Assembly (NCBI GenBank): GCA_022450045.1
Contig: JAKURD010000015.1
Location: forward strand, 16,767 to 80,766
Length of the DNA stretch: 64,000 nucleotides
Direction: 5' to 3'
Source of the DNA: Gracilimonas sp.
GTDB taxonomy: Bacteria; Bacteroidota; Rhodothermia; Balneolales; Balneolaceae
Shown here: positions 26,214 to 35,403 of the stretch, piece after piece
How positions within the stretch are numbered: the first letter of the stretch is position 1
Layout: every line of letters starts with the position of its first letter
Notes under the pieces: generated by a model
The model's input: the letters and a program-made list of their open reading frames with translations, nothing else
The model's database searches: none
Told to the model about the DNA's origin: nothing
Program-made: the position numbers and the translations under genes

Positions 26214-28634
26214 CTAATAAATAGGGGGATATTGCTGTGGATCGGCTTCCCGCATAATTCCGTAAACGCTTTCGAAAATATCTTCCGCATTGGGCTTGCT
26301 AAAATAATCTCCGTCAGACGCATAAGCCGGACGATGATCATGTGCAGTTAAACATCTGGGCTCAGAATCGAGATTGAAATAACCATTCTGCTCTTCCAGC
26401 ACCTTCTGCGTGATATAGGCAGAAGCTCCACCCGGAACATCTTCATCCACAACCAATAATCGATTGGTCTTACTAAGTGATTTCCCGATCACATGATCAA
26501 GGTCGAATGGCAGTAATGTCCTAACGTCGATCAGTTCCACAGAAATTCCGGCGTCTTCAAACTGAGGCAGCAGGCTTTCTACAATATTAAATGTGGAGCC
26601 GTAAGAAACGACTGTGATATCGGTTCCTTCATTCACAACTTCCGGCTTCCCAAGCGGAGTCGTAAATTCTCCGATGTTGGATGGCATATTTTCTTTGAGG
26701 CGATAGCCGTTAAGGGGTTCTACAATGATTGCAGGATCATCTCCCTGAATCAGTGTGTTATAGAAACCGGCCGCTTCCGTCAGGTTCCTCGGTACACATA
26801 AATGAACTCCGCGCGCTCCGTTAATGATCATCCCCATTGGTGAGCCTGAGTGCCAGATCCCTTCCAACCTGTGGCCACGAGTTCGAATTATAAGAGGCGC
26901 AGCCTGCCCCCCTTTTGTTCGATATCGGAGCGTGGCTAAATCATCAGAAATTCCCTGAAAGCAATACAACAGATAGTCCAGATATTGAATCTCGGCAATC
27001 GGGCGCAACCCACGAATAGACATTCCAATTCCCTGACCTAAAATAGTTGCTTCACGGATACCGGCATCGCTTACACGGATCTCACCGTATGTATCCTGCA
27101 TGCCCTCAAGGCCTTTATTGACATCACCCAGTTTCCCGGAATCTTCGCCAAAAACAAGAGTGTTCGGGTGTTTCTCAAATAGCTTGTCGAAATTTTCACG
27201 AATTACCATACGGCCATCTACCCGCTTTGGCTTTTCCTCATACTCAGGTTTTATTTCATCAACGTTTAGCGGTGACTTAGGGGTTTCACTGTATAGATGA
27301 GAATTATATCGTTCTGCGTTTTCCTCAAGCGAATTGCTGACCCATTCCATCAATTCCTCTCGGGCTGAACTTTGCTTGCCTGCTGTGACCACTAAAGATT
27401 TCCGGGCTGCAGATAGAATATCTTTTCGGATAGCTGTGGGATAATTCTTCAGATTTTTAGCATACTCGCCGAGCTTCTCAACTCCGGATTCTTCTCTTAA
27501 CTTATTAATGAGTTCAACCACGGTTGCTTTCTCTTCCTTAATCGGGTCCATAAACGCTTTCCAGGCCGCTGTTTTGGCCTCATTCACCTCGTCGCGGGCT
27601 TCCTCTTCCAGCTCATCCAGCTTCTTCTTGGCAGCGATCTTGTTATCAAGAATCCACTTTCTGAATCGTGCAAGGCAGCAATATTCTTCTTCAAATTTTA
27701 ATCGTTCTTCATTTTTATATCGTTCATGCGAACCGGAAGTTGAATGCCCCTGGGGCTGCGTAACTTCCTGAACGTGAACCAATACCGGTACATGTTCTTC
27801 CCGGGCGATCTTAGCAGCTTTTTCGTAGGTCTCGATCAAGGCCTCATAATCCCACGCTTTTACGGTCAAGATCTCGTATCCATCCTTATCTTCAGTACGC
27901 TGAAATCCGCTTAGTACTTCAGAGATGCTTTCCTTGGTGGTTTGATATTTCTTAGCGACAGAGATTCCAAAACCATCATCCCATACTGAAACAACCATCG
28001 GAATTTGAAGCACACCGCCGGCGTTGATCGTTTCCCAAAATACACCTTCCGAAGTACTTGCATCACCTATCGTCCCAAAAGCGATCTCATTTCCATTGTT
28101 GGAAAATTTCTTCCACTCTTTGCCCTTCAGTGCCTTTTCATTCCTATAAACCTTTGAGGCTTGGGCTAACCCCAAAAGACGAGCCATTTGCCCGGCTGTG
28201 GGAGAAATATCGGAAGACGTATTCTTTGTTTTGGTTTGATCTACCCAGTTTCCTTCTTCATCAATAAGACGGCTGGCAAAATGCGAATTCATCTGACGAC
28301 CTGCAGAACTGGGATCGGCTTCAACATCGGCATGAGCATAAAGCTGAGCAAACAGCTGCTGCGGAGTCACATGATCAATAGCTAACATTATGGTTTGATC
28401 GCGATAATAACCGGAGCGAAAATCACCCTCCTGAAATTGTTTGGCCAATGCGATCTGCGGGATCTCTTTCCCATCTCCGAAAATTCCAAATTTGGCTTTA
28501 CCCGTAAGCACTTCCTTTCTTCCGATCAACGACATATGCCGACTAACCCAGCCTAATTTGAAATCAGCTAAGATCTCCTTCTTCCGAGCAGCGGTAAACT
28601 TTTTCTTTGTCGTCTTTTCTTTTGTTTGAGCCAT
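26214..28634 (-). CDS. Fused alpha/beta E1 component of a 2-oxoacid (branched-chain type) dehydrogenase
   Basis: The 806-residue thiamine-diphosphate enzyme joins E1-alpha (about 1-410) and E1-beta (about 465-806) in one chain. In the alpha part, DQTIMLAI, DPSSAGRQMNSHF, the TPP motif GDASTSEGVFWETINAGG and VSVWDDGFGISVAK are seen. In the beta part, VFGEDSGKLGDVNKGLEGM, DAGIREATILGQGIGM, IRTRGHRLEGIWHSGSPMG and VVDEDVPGGASAYI are seen. The usual reaction is oxidative decarboxylation of branched 2-oxoacids or pyruvate with separate E2 and E3 subunits, which are not adjacent. Fused E1 is common in Bacteroidota relatives. A palindrome, AAAAGCGCTTTT (28694), lies upstream. Confidence 0.9.
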   Translation of the reverse strand: MAQTKEKTTKKKFTAARKKEILADFKLGWVSRHMSLIGRKEVLTGKAKFGIFGDGKEIPQIALAKQFQEGDFRSGYYRDQTIMLAIDHVTPQQLFAQLYAHADVEADPSSAGRQMNSHFASRLIDEEGNWVDQTKTKNTSSDISPTAGQMARLLGLAQASKVYRNEKALKGKEWKKFSNNGNEIAFGTIGDASTSEGVFWETINAGGVLQIPMVVSVWDDGFGISVAKKYQTTKESISEVLSGFQRTEDKDGYEILTVKAWDYEALIETYEKAAKIAREEHVPVLVHVQEVTQPQGHSTSGSHERYKNEERLKFEEEYCCLARFRKWILDNKIAAKKKLDELEEEARDEVNEAKTAAWKAFMDPIKEEKATVVELINKLREESGVEKLGEYAKNLKNYPTAIRKDILSAARKSLVVTAGKQSSAREELMEWVSNSLEENAERYNSHLYSETPKSPLNVDEIKPEYEEKPKRVDGRMVIRENFDKLFEKHPNTLVFGEDSGKLGDVNKGLEGMQDTYGEIRVSDAGIREATILGQGIGMSIRGLRPIAEIQYLDYLLYCFQGISDDLATLRYRTKGGQAAPLIIRTRGHRLEGIWHSGSPMGMIINGARGVHLCVPRNLTEAAGFYNTLIQGDDPAIIVEPLNGYRLKENMPSNIGEFTTPLGKPEVVNEGTDITVVSYGSTFNIVESLLPQFEDAGISVELIDVRTLLPFDLDHVIGKSLSKTNRLLVVDEDVPGGASAYITQKVLEEQNGYFNLDSEPRCLTAHDHRPAYASDGDYFSKPNAEDIFESVYGIMREADPQQYPPIY

Positions 28635-28693
28635 TGTAAAATTTTTGTTCTGGTTTAGGGAAGCGCCCGTCTAAAAGGGGTGATAGTATACGG

Positions 28694-28705
28694 AAAAGCG
28701 CTTTT
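28694..28705. promoter_or_regulatory. Palindrome AAAAGCGCTTTT upstream of the E1 gene
   Basis: A perfect 12-base palindrome lies 60 bp upstream of the E1 start. Similar words, AAAGCGCTTT (45600-45609) and AAGCGCTT with a T-run (50676-50683), occur in two other promoter regions. The shape resembles LacI/GalR-family operators. No such regulator lies in the window. Confidence 0.3.
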
Positions 28706-28818
28706 TTATGAAACAGTCCCCACTGCCTCTATCGTTCTTTTCACGTTAAATCTGAGTTAACTTTGAGTTTAGAATTAACCGGACAGACTGGATAGCCGTG
28801 CGACCACTCCTCATTAAT

Positions 28819-30210
28819 TTACTCAGTAAATCCGCCTTTCGTCATCTTGATCGGATCGAGTGCTTTATCAAGCTCCTCATCCGAAAGGTCCGTCATTTCC
28901 TTAGCCACCTCTTTCAAAGGCCGGATTTCTGCGAATGCCTTCTTTGCGATCTTCGCGGCCAGATCATATCCGATGATCGGGTTCAGCGCTGTTACCAAAA
29001 TTGGATTGCGTCCAACCATATCTGCGATAGCCTCTTTCTTCACCTTCAATCTTGATACTGACCGATCCGCCAGGTTTCTTGCCGCATTCGCCAGTATTTC
29101 AATGGATTCAAGAAGGTTATGAGCCACTACAGGCAACATCACGTTCAGTTCAAAATTTCCGGCCTGACCTCCAATAGTTATGGCTGAGTCATTTCCAATT
29201 ACTTGTGCACACACCATAGTGAGTGATTCTTCAATTACTGGGTTCACTTTTCCGGGCATAATGGATGAGCCGGGTTGAAGAGCAGCCAGTTCAACCTCAC
29301 CAATCCCGCTATTCGGGCCTGAATTCATCCAGCGCAGATCGTTGCCAATCTTCATCAAGCTAACAGCGATGGTTTTCAGCTGACCGCTGAGTTCAACGGG
29401 AGCATCTACCGTAGCCTGAGCTTCAAAATGATTTTCAGCTTCACTGAATTTTTCGCTGGTCAGTTCTGAGATCTTCGCTGCAAAGTTCTTACCAAAATCT
29501 TTGTGGGTATTGAGCCCGGTTCCTACCGCAGTACCACCTTGCGGTAACTCTGAAATTCTTTCAAGTGCAGATTCAACGCGGTTGACACCCAACTCAACCT
29601 GACGGGCATATCCGCTGAATTCCTGCTCGATAGTTACCGGCATTGCATCCATAAGATGTGTTCGGCCGGTTTTCACTACGTCAGAATATTCTTTGCCTTT
29701 TTTGAGAAAAGTTTCCTGAAGATGCTTAAGTGCCGGAATCAAATTATTATTTACGGCTTTTACCGCAGCAACCCGAATGGTCGTTGGAATCACATCATTG
29801 GAACTTTGTCCATAGTTGATATGGTCGTTCGGATGGATATTTACATCCAGGTTCTTTTTAAGCTCATTCGCTCTATGGGCAATTACCTCATTGGCATTCA
29901 TATTAGTTGATGTGCCAGAACCGGTCTGAAAGATATCGATCACAAATTCTTTGTCATGAAGCCCTTCTATAACTTCTTGTGAGGCCGCCTGGATGGCACT
30001 TGCAACCGCTTCATCAATCAGTCCTAATTCAGCGTTTACCGCAGCAGCGGTTTTCTTTACATAGCCCAAAGCTTCAATAAATTCACGGCTGAATTTTATT
30101 CCGCTAACCGGAAAATTATCGTGTGCGCGTTGGGTTTGAGCTCCATACAAAGCATCTTTTGGCACTTTAACTTCACCCATGGAGTCTTTCTCAATACGAA
30201 ATTCGCTCAT
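28819..30210 (-). CDS. fumC: Class II fumarate hydratase
   Basis: FumC hydrates fumarate to L-malate in the TCA cycle and needs no metal. The 463 residues carry KVPKDALYGAQTQRAHDNFP, GSGTSTNMNANEVIAHRA, HPNDHINYGQSSNDVIPT, VKTGRTHLMDAMPVT, LPQGGTAVGTGLNTH and the superfamily signature GSSIMPGKVNPV. Aspartase is related, but GQSSNDVIPT and ALYGAQTQRA fit fumarase. It is probably monocistronic; the flanking gaps are 184 and about 150 bp. Confidence 0.95.
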   Translation of the reverse strand: MSEFRIEKDSMGEVKVPKDALYGAQTQRAHDNFPVSGIKFSREFIEALGYVKKTAAAVNAELGLIDEAVASAIQAASQEVIEGLHDKEFVIDIFQTGSGTSTNMNANEVIAHRANELKKNLDVNIHPNDHINYGQSSNDVIPTTIRVAAVKAVNNNLIPALKHLQETFLKKGKEYSDVVKTGRTHLMDAMPVTIEQEFSGYARQVELGVNRVESALERISELPQGGTAVGTGLNTHKDFGKNFAAKISELTSEKFSEAENHFEAQATVDAPVELSGQLKTIAVSLMKIGNDLRWMNSGPNSGIGEVELAALQPGSSIMPGKVNPVIEESLTMVCAQVIGNDSAITIGGQAGNFELNVMLPVVAHNLLESIEILANAARNLADRSVSRLKVKKEAIADMVGRNPILVTALNPIIGYDLAAKIAKKAFAEIRPLKEVAKEMTDLSDEELDKALDPIKMTKGGFTE

Positions 30211-30361
30211 TTGTATAACTTCTTTTTGTTTGTTGATTTATGTCCTGAACGAAGTACGTTCAGAACTTGCTTAGCAAATATGAATAGATTTCAAGCCCCA
30301 AAAAGATAAGGAAAAAGTATGTAGATATTGAGAAATGGATGTTAAACTTAGAACAGTAAAC

Positions 30362-31486
30362 TCAAAGCTCTTTTGAGTACATTCGGTAGGTTTTGTCGAG
30401 CGTGCCCCCTATGCGTTCAGCAACGTGGATCATCTCAGGATTTGTCTCCAATATCCAGCTCATTTCAGAAGACGTTTTATTTTGCCCTTTCAGTCCGTTT
30501 TGAATAGATCGATGGTGCAGCAAGGCGTCGATACCTTTGCCTTGATACTCAGGCAAAACTCCCATCAAGGCTGTGCGAAGGCTTTTTAGCTTTCTTTTTT
30601 TCCACAACAACTTAAAAATCCCAAACGGAAACAGTCTTCCATCCATCGTTTTCAGGATCTCATTTATATTCGGCAGGCCTATAGAAAACCCCACAGGTTT
30701 TCCCTTTATCTCTGCCATATGAGCAAAATCAGTATCAATGATCATTTTAAGATCTTTACCGGCCGCTTCAAATTCCTTTTCAGAAAGCGGAATAAATCCC
30801 CAGTTGTTTTTCCATGCCTCATTAAAGATTTCCCTTATTATCTTGATCTCTGATTCCATTTTCTTCAAATTGAGCGGACGTATTACAAGATCAGGCACAC
30901 GATGCTTTACAATATCCATCGCCCGGTTTATTCGATCTAAAGAAACAGTTTCCGTATCTACCATATAAGCATACATATCCATTTCCTTTGAAAAGCCACA
31001 GCTTAAAATAAGCTCGTCATAATAGGAAAAGTTATACGGCATCATGATGAAGGGGTCCTTGTCAAAACCATCGACCAGAACTCCGATCGTATCCATCATG
31101 CTTGGGCTCGCCGGCCCCAATACTTTATTCATCCCTTTGTCTCTCAACCAGTCTGAAGCTACACGAAATAATAAATTTGCCGTATGCTGATCATTTATGC
31201 ATTCAAAAAAACCAAAATGACCGGTTTTTGTCCCGTGAAATTCATTAAACCGATGATCCACTATAGCGGCAATGCGGCCCACTTCTTTATCATCCTTTTC
31301 AGCTAAAAAAAGAGCTATTTCAGCATTGTCAAAAAAAGGATTTTTTTTAGGATCGATCAGTTTTTTCTGATCCATTCTAAGCGGAGGCACCCAATGCTCT
31401 TCATCTTTATAGAACTTATATATGAAATCAGTAAATCGTTTTCTTTCTTCTTTAGTAGAAACGATGGTTACTCCTGAACTATTCAT
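30362..31486 (-). CDS. GNAT-fold acyltransferase, candidate bacterial ceramide synthase
   Basis: The 374-residue protein begins RFTDFIYKFYKDEEHWVPPL and carries KKNPFFDNAEIALFLAEKD, VGRIAAIVDHRFNEFH, GHFGFFECINDQHTANLLF and MNKVLGPASPSMMDTIGVLV, then MMPYNFSYYDELILSCGF. This is the widespread GNAT-like acyl-CoA N-acyltransferase group whose members have been called bacterial ceramide synthase (bCerS) in Caulobacter-type pathways. It lies 20 bp downstream of the serine palmitoyltransferase-like gene, so both are in one operon. N-acylation of a sphingoid base is therefore a good hypothesis. The fold is more certain than the substrate. Confidence 0.65.
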   Translation of the reverse strand: MNSSGVTIVSTKEERKRFTDFIYKFYKDEEHWVPPLRMDQKKLIDPKKNPFFDNAEIALFLAEKDDKEVGRIAAIVDHRFNEFHGTKTGHFGFFECINDQHTANLLFRVASDWLRDKGMNKVLGPASPSMMDTIGVLVDGFDKDPFIMMPYNFSYYDELILSCGFSKEMDMYAYMVDTETVSLDRINRAMDIVKHRVPDLVIRPLNLKKMESEIKIIREIFNEAWKNNWGFIPLSEKEFEAAGKDLKMIIDTDFAHMAEIKGKPVGFSIGLPNINEILKTMDGRLFPFGIFKLLWKKRKLKSLRTALMGVLPEYQGKGIDALLHHRSIQNGLKGQNKTSSEMSWILETNPEMIHVAERIGGTLDKTYRMYSKEL

Positions 31487-31506
31487 ATAATCTTCGCAGG
31501 ATTAGT

Positions 31507-32745
31507 TTATTCAATTGCTGAGTGACCATTTCTGTCAATGACACCATGTTTAAGTCCAACTTTTCGGAAAGCTTCTAAAATCTGATCAAGATGCTCATCG
31601 GTATGGCTGGCCATATAACTCGTTCTAAGTAAAGACTGTCCCTGTGGTACAGCCGGTGGGACAACGGCATTAGTATAAACTCCTTCTTCAAAAAGATCTT
31701 TCCAGAATTTGAAACAGTTCATCATTTCACCAATCACCACGGGAATGATAGGACTTTGACTGCTCCATACATTGAAACCTAATCCACGAAGTTCCTTGCG
31801 CATATAATTAGCAATTACTTCAAGTCGTTCCAGTCTCCAGGGTTCTTCCTCCAAAATTTCAAGTGCTTTTAGCACCGTAGCCACATTAGCGGGTGGCATA
31901 GATGCACTAAAAATATGAGCGGGGGACTTGTGCCGGATATATTCAATAACAGGCCGGTCACCTACTAAAAACCCACCCAAAGAGGCAAATGATTTTGAGA
32001 AAGTACCACTGATTAAATCCACTTCATCTGTAAGGTCAAACACTGAAGCAGATCCACGACCGCCTTTACCAATAACTCCAATGGCGTGAGCATCATCCAG
32101 ATAAAGCCGGGCGTTAAACTCTTTTGCCAGTTTTATTAATTCCGGTACTTTTGCCAATGTCCCCGACATGGAGAAAACACCATCCGTTACAATGATTTTC
32201 CCGGCATCAGGGGCAGCTCGTTCAAGCAATTTTCTCAGGTGATCCATATCATTATGTTGATACCGGACTGTTTTTGCATTAGCTGCAAGTGTCCCCATGA
32301 CGATACATGCATGGTTATCCTTGTCAGAGAAAATAATATCATTACGATCAGCTATAGTCTGGATAGAACCTTCATTGGTTTGATATCCAGTACTAAATAG
32401 CACGCACCCTTCTTTGCCCATAAAGTTTGCGAGTTTTTCTTCCAACTCCAGATGGCTGTCGAGTGTACCATTTAGATATCTGGAACCGGTACATCCCGTT
32501 CCGTATTTGGTAAGCGCCTCTTGTGCTGCTTTAATGGTACGCTGATCATTAGTAAGCCCCAGATAGTTATTGGAACCGGCCATGATCACCCTTTTGCCTT
32601 CAATTTCTACAACAGTCCCGTCTGTGGCTTCAAGTGGTTTAAAATAAGGATAGAGCCCCATTTCTTTTATTTCATCCGCCTTCGTGAAATTGAAAGCTTT
32701 GGAAAAAATATCTGATGTTGTGGCACTGGATTTTTGGTCGGCCAT
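31507..32745 (-). CDS. spt: Serine palmitoyltransferase-like alpha-oxoamine synthase
   Basis: This PLP enzyme has 412 residues. Motifs: GSNNYLGLTNDQRTIKAA, GTGCTGSRYLNGTLDSHLEL, FSTGYQTNEGSI, DGVFSMSGTLAKVPELI, YLDDAHAIGVIGKGGRGSA and the PLP lysine in GTFSKSFASLGGF (Lys251). It also has FSASMPPANVAT and the C-terminal VPPAVPQGQSLLRTSYMASHT. The family includes KBL, BioF, HemA and SPT. The TFSKSFASLGG, FSASMPPA and PAVP...LLR..YMA.HT pattern fits SPT, which condenses serine with palmitoyl-CoA to 3-ketodihydrosphingosine. Operon position with the bCerS-like gene and nearby glycosyltransferases supports sphingolipid synthesis. BioF is the main alternative, but no other bio gene is nearby. Confidence 0.75.
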   Translation of the reverse strand: MADQKSSATTSDIFSKAFNFTKADEIKEMGLYPYFKPLEATDGTVVEIEGKRVIMAGSNNYLGLTNDQRTIKAAQEALTKYGTGCTGSRYLNGTLDSHLELEEKLANFMGKEGCVLFSTGYQTNEGSIQTIADRNDIIFSDKDNHACIVMGTLAANAKTVRYQHNDMDHLRKLLERAAPDAGKIIVTDGVFSMSGTLAKVPELIKLAKEFNARLYLDDAHAIGVIGKGGRGSASVFDLTDEVDLISGTFSKSFASLGGFLVGDRPVIEYIRHKSPAHIFSASMPPANVATVLKALEILEEEPWRLERLEVIANYMRKELRGLGFNVWSSQSPIIPVVIGEMMNCFKFWKDLFEEGVYTNAVVPPAVPQGQSLLRTSYMASHTDEHLDQILEAFRKVGLKHGVIDRNGHSAIE

Positions 32746-32948
32746 TCGCTAATTCCTTAACAAAGATTCTAAATAAATATCAAAATATAGCCAGTATTAA
32801 ATTTCAATCAAATTTCAGAAAAGATACTGTTAACTACCGGCTGCTGACATAGGTTAAAAATTATCGTGTAAAAGATAAGAAAATTATTGGTCTGCTACTG
32901 AATTACATCTCAATTTTCTTATCCATGTGCGCTAAGTAAATATTTTTA

Positions 32949-34121
32949 TTAAGAACTTTGGTTTTTATCCAATAATTCCTGATATCTTTTAAATAACAAC
33001 TCAAAGTGTTCTCGCATGGTTACAATATCTTTTTCAGCCGCTATTTTTGTAGCATTAACTAATTTTTTTCTGTCTTTTTTAACTAACCTGAGGAGGTTTT
33101 CAGTGAAGGATCTGGCATTCCCGGTTTCATAGGTTTCACCAATATCAGAATTTGTTATATCAGCCGCTCCCCCCCTGTCGGGCACTAACACCGGCAGCCC
33201 ACTGCACACTGCTTCAGCAACTACAATGCCATAGGTTTCTGCAGCAGAACCGTGAACAAAATAATCTGAGGACGCCAGTATATCAGCCAACTGATCCCGG
33301 TTATCTGTAAACCCCATCACCTTAACATGATCAGATTTACTTGCTTTTCGGTTCACATATGCACGGATCGGTCCGTCACCAAAGATCATAAGCGCCATGG
33401 GTGCTTTTTTTGATGCGGCTTTGAAACCGTCAATAATGGTACCCAATCTCTTTTCCGGATGATGCCTGCTGATAGCGATCATCAAATGGGCTGATTTCGG
33501 AAGACCAAAGTCAGCCAGTAATGTTGTTCTTAATCCTTCATCTCTTCGCTGTGGTGAGAAGAAATCCTTATTGATCCCAAATGGAACCGGGATTGGGTTA
33601 TGAACCCCATAGCTGCCAATTCTATCGGCGAGCCACTCTCCACTTACCACCGTGGCATCAAAACGATTGCTTAGATTTTGAAGGTATTTCCAGTAAAAAC
33701 CAAACAACTTATCGACCCACTCAAATCCAAAAGTGCTCCCAAAAAATGTATGGGGATAGGCTGCAACGGGATCTTGATGAAAAATAAAAGTTTTCACTGC
33801 ATCCCCTTTCCAGCGGCCTGCAAACCAACCTCCCGTCCATGGGGACGACCCTTCTACAATATCGGGTTTCTCCTGATCCAGAATCTTATGAACAGCCTTT
33901 TCTCTCCATAAGAGATAGTAACGCCAATCCACCGGAAGTCGGGGACCTTTCACCCATATCACGCGGCCTCCATACCTTTCTTCTTCGCCCCAATCTTTTC
34001 CGGGAGCCACCACCACTACTTCATGCCCCATTTCGGACCCAAATTTCAGCTTTTGGTTGATATAAGTTTTAACCCCGCCACCCTGATCTGTATAAAATTC
34101 TGCTATGTCAACGATCTTCAT
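32949..34121 (-). CDS. GT4-family glycosyltransferase
   Basis: The 390-residue GT-B protein starts MKIVDIAEFYTDQGGGVKTY (glycine-rich acceptor loop). Its C-terminal nucleotide-sugar domain has AISRHHPEKRLGTIIDGF, MIFGDGPIRAYV, VKVMGFTDNRDQLADILA and the retaining E-x7-E motif in GSAAETYGIVVAEAVCSGLP. The upstream GT4 gene ends 18 bp before its start. The two probably act in sequence on one acceptor. A glycosphingolipid or mannosyl-lipid product is an inference from neighbouring spt, acyltransferase and SDR genes. The donor sugar is not predictable. Confidence 0.85.
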   Translation of the reverse strand: MKIVDIAEFYTDQGGGVKTYINQKLKFGSEMGHEVVVVAPGKDWGEEERYGGRVIWVKGPRLPVDWRYYLLWREKAVHKILDQEKPDIVEGSSPWTGGWFAGRWKGDAVKTFIFHQDPVAAYPHTFFGSTFGFEWVDKLFGFYWKYLQNLSNRFDATVVSGEWLADRIGSYGVHNPIPVPFGINKDFFSPQRRDEGLRTTLLADFGLPKSAHLMIAISRHHPEKRLGTIIDGFKAASKKAPMALMIFGDGPIRAYVNRKASKSDHVKVMGFTDNRDQLADILASSDYFVHGSAAETYGIVVAEAVCSGLPVLVPDRGGAADITNSDIGETYETGNARSFTENLLRLVKKDRKKLVNATKIAAEKDIVTMREHFELLFKRYQELLDKNQSS

Positions 34122-34139
34122 CTAATTAATAATGTCTTT

Positions 34140-35300
34140 TTAGAAATAATTTTTAGGTGCAGGTTCATTCAACGCTTCTTTATAATTGTCTGTCAGACGA
34201 CCGTTAATTTCACCCCATTCATAGTTCAGTGCTTTTTGGCGAGAAGCTTTGCTCATTTTATTTCTGAGATCTTTATCTGAAACTATGAGCGAAAGCTTCT
34301 TCGCAAAGTCATCTTTATTTTCAGGTTCAGCGAGGCAACCATTCACACCATGCTCAACAAGTGATTTACTGCCGGCAGCATCTGCGACTAAGCACGGTAA
34401 TCCGCTGCTCATGGCTTCAAGTGTTACATTCCCAAAGGTTTCGGTGTGTGAAGGGAACAAAAAAATATCGCTGCTTGCATAGGCTTTGGCAAGGTCTTCA
34501 TCTTCCAGGAACCCGGTATATTTTGCCTCCGGCATCAGTGCTTGTAATTCTTCTTTGGCGGGTCCGTCTCCTACTACTAATGCTTTTACCCCTTTATTAT
34601 TAGCTGCCATTTGTTGCACGCTATATCGAAAGGTATCCAGCTCTTTTTCCCACACTAACCGCGAGACAAAGGTAACCACAATGTCATCTTCAGAAAACCC
34701 AAGTGAGTTGCGCCATGCTTCATCCCTTTTTTTCGGAGAGAATAAATTGGTATCCACGCCCCGGGCCCAGATCCTCATGTCCGTATCAAAACCTTGCGGA
34801 ATCAGCTCCTCGATCATAGACTTTGATGGTACATATACATGGGTGCATGAATTGTAGAACCAGCTTAAATATCTCCAGGCAAAAAATTCAATGGCCGTTA
34901 AACCATAGTACTTAAAATAGCTGGTAAAATGAGTATGGTAAGATCCAACCACCTGAACACTATTTTTCTGAGCCCACTTCAATGCTCTCAAACCGCCAAG
35001 ATCCGGAGTTGCTATATGTATGAGCGTTGGGTTGAATGCTTCCAGTTCCTTCTCAGCCTGAACAGATATTCCGGTTGTAACTCTGTATTCCCCCCGGCCT
35101 GAGACCGGCATCCTTATGGAAGGCAGTGTAACCAATCTTCCGTTATGTTCCAGTTCCGGCTCATCAATGGTAGGCCCAAATACCAACACAGGAATACCCT
35201 GCCCTTCCAAAAACTTTACCAGACGATTTAAAGTGAGGGAAACACCGTCTTTGATGTGGTTATAATTACCTGTAAAAAGGGCAACTCGTAATTCTTTCAT
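34140..35300 (-). CDS. GT4-family glycosyltransferase (MgtA/alpha-mannosyltransferase-like)
   Basis: The 386-residue GT-B protein opens RVALFTGNYNHIKDGVSLTL and has HIATPDLGGLRALKWA, GSYHTHFTSYFKYYGLTAIE, WARGVDTNLFSPKKRDEAWR, FVSRLVWEKELDTF, LVVGDGPAKEELQAL and FPSHTETFGNVTLEAMSSGLP with the E-x7-E motif. The HTHFTSY and RGVD..LF.P..R pattern is that of lipid-directed alpha-mannosyl/glucosyl transferases. It is first in a two-gene minus operon and divergent from the SDR gene (103 bp apart). Confidence 0.87.
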   Translation of the reverse strand: MKELRVALFTGNYNHIKDGVSLTLNRLVKFLEGQGIPVLVFGPTIDEPELEHNGRLVTLPSIRMPVSGRGEYRVTTGISVQAEKELEAFNPTLIHIATPDLGGLRALKWAQKNSVQVVGSYHTHFTSYFKYYGLTAIEFFAWRYLSWFYNSCTHVYVPSKSMIEELIPQGFDTDMRIWARGVDTNLFSPKKRDEAWRNSLGFSEDDIVVTFVSRLVWEKELDTFRYSVQQMAANNKGVKALVVGDGPAKEELQALMPEAKYTGFLEDEDLAKAYASSDIFLFPSHTETFGNVTLEAMSSGLPCLVADAAGSKSLVEHGVNGCLAEPENKDDFAKKLSLIVSDKDLRNKMSKASRQKALNYEWGEINGRLTDNYKEALNEPAPKNYF

Positions 35301-35403
35301 AAATATTTAAAAGCAGACGGCATATTTGTATCTTAAGAGCCCTGCGATGATTCTTGCTATTACATCTATTCATTCCAAATAATTTTTAAATATAAGGAAA
35401 TTA

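Noticed and set aside
31507-32745. BioF or glycine C-acetyltransferase for the oxoamine synthase
   Set aside because: The C-terminal PAVP/YMASHT pattern and the neighbouring acyltransferase, SDR and glycosyltransferases fit serine palmitoyltransferase better, but BioF is not fully excluded.
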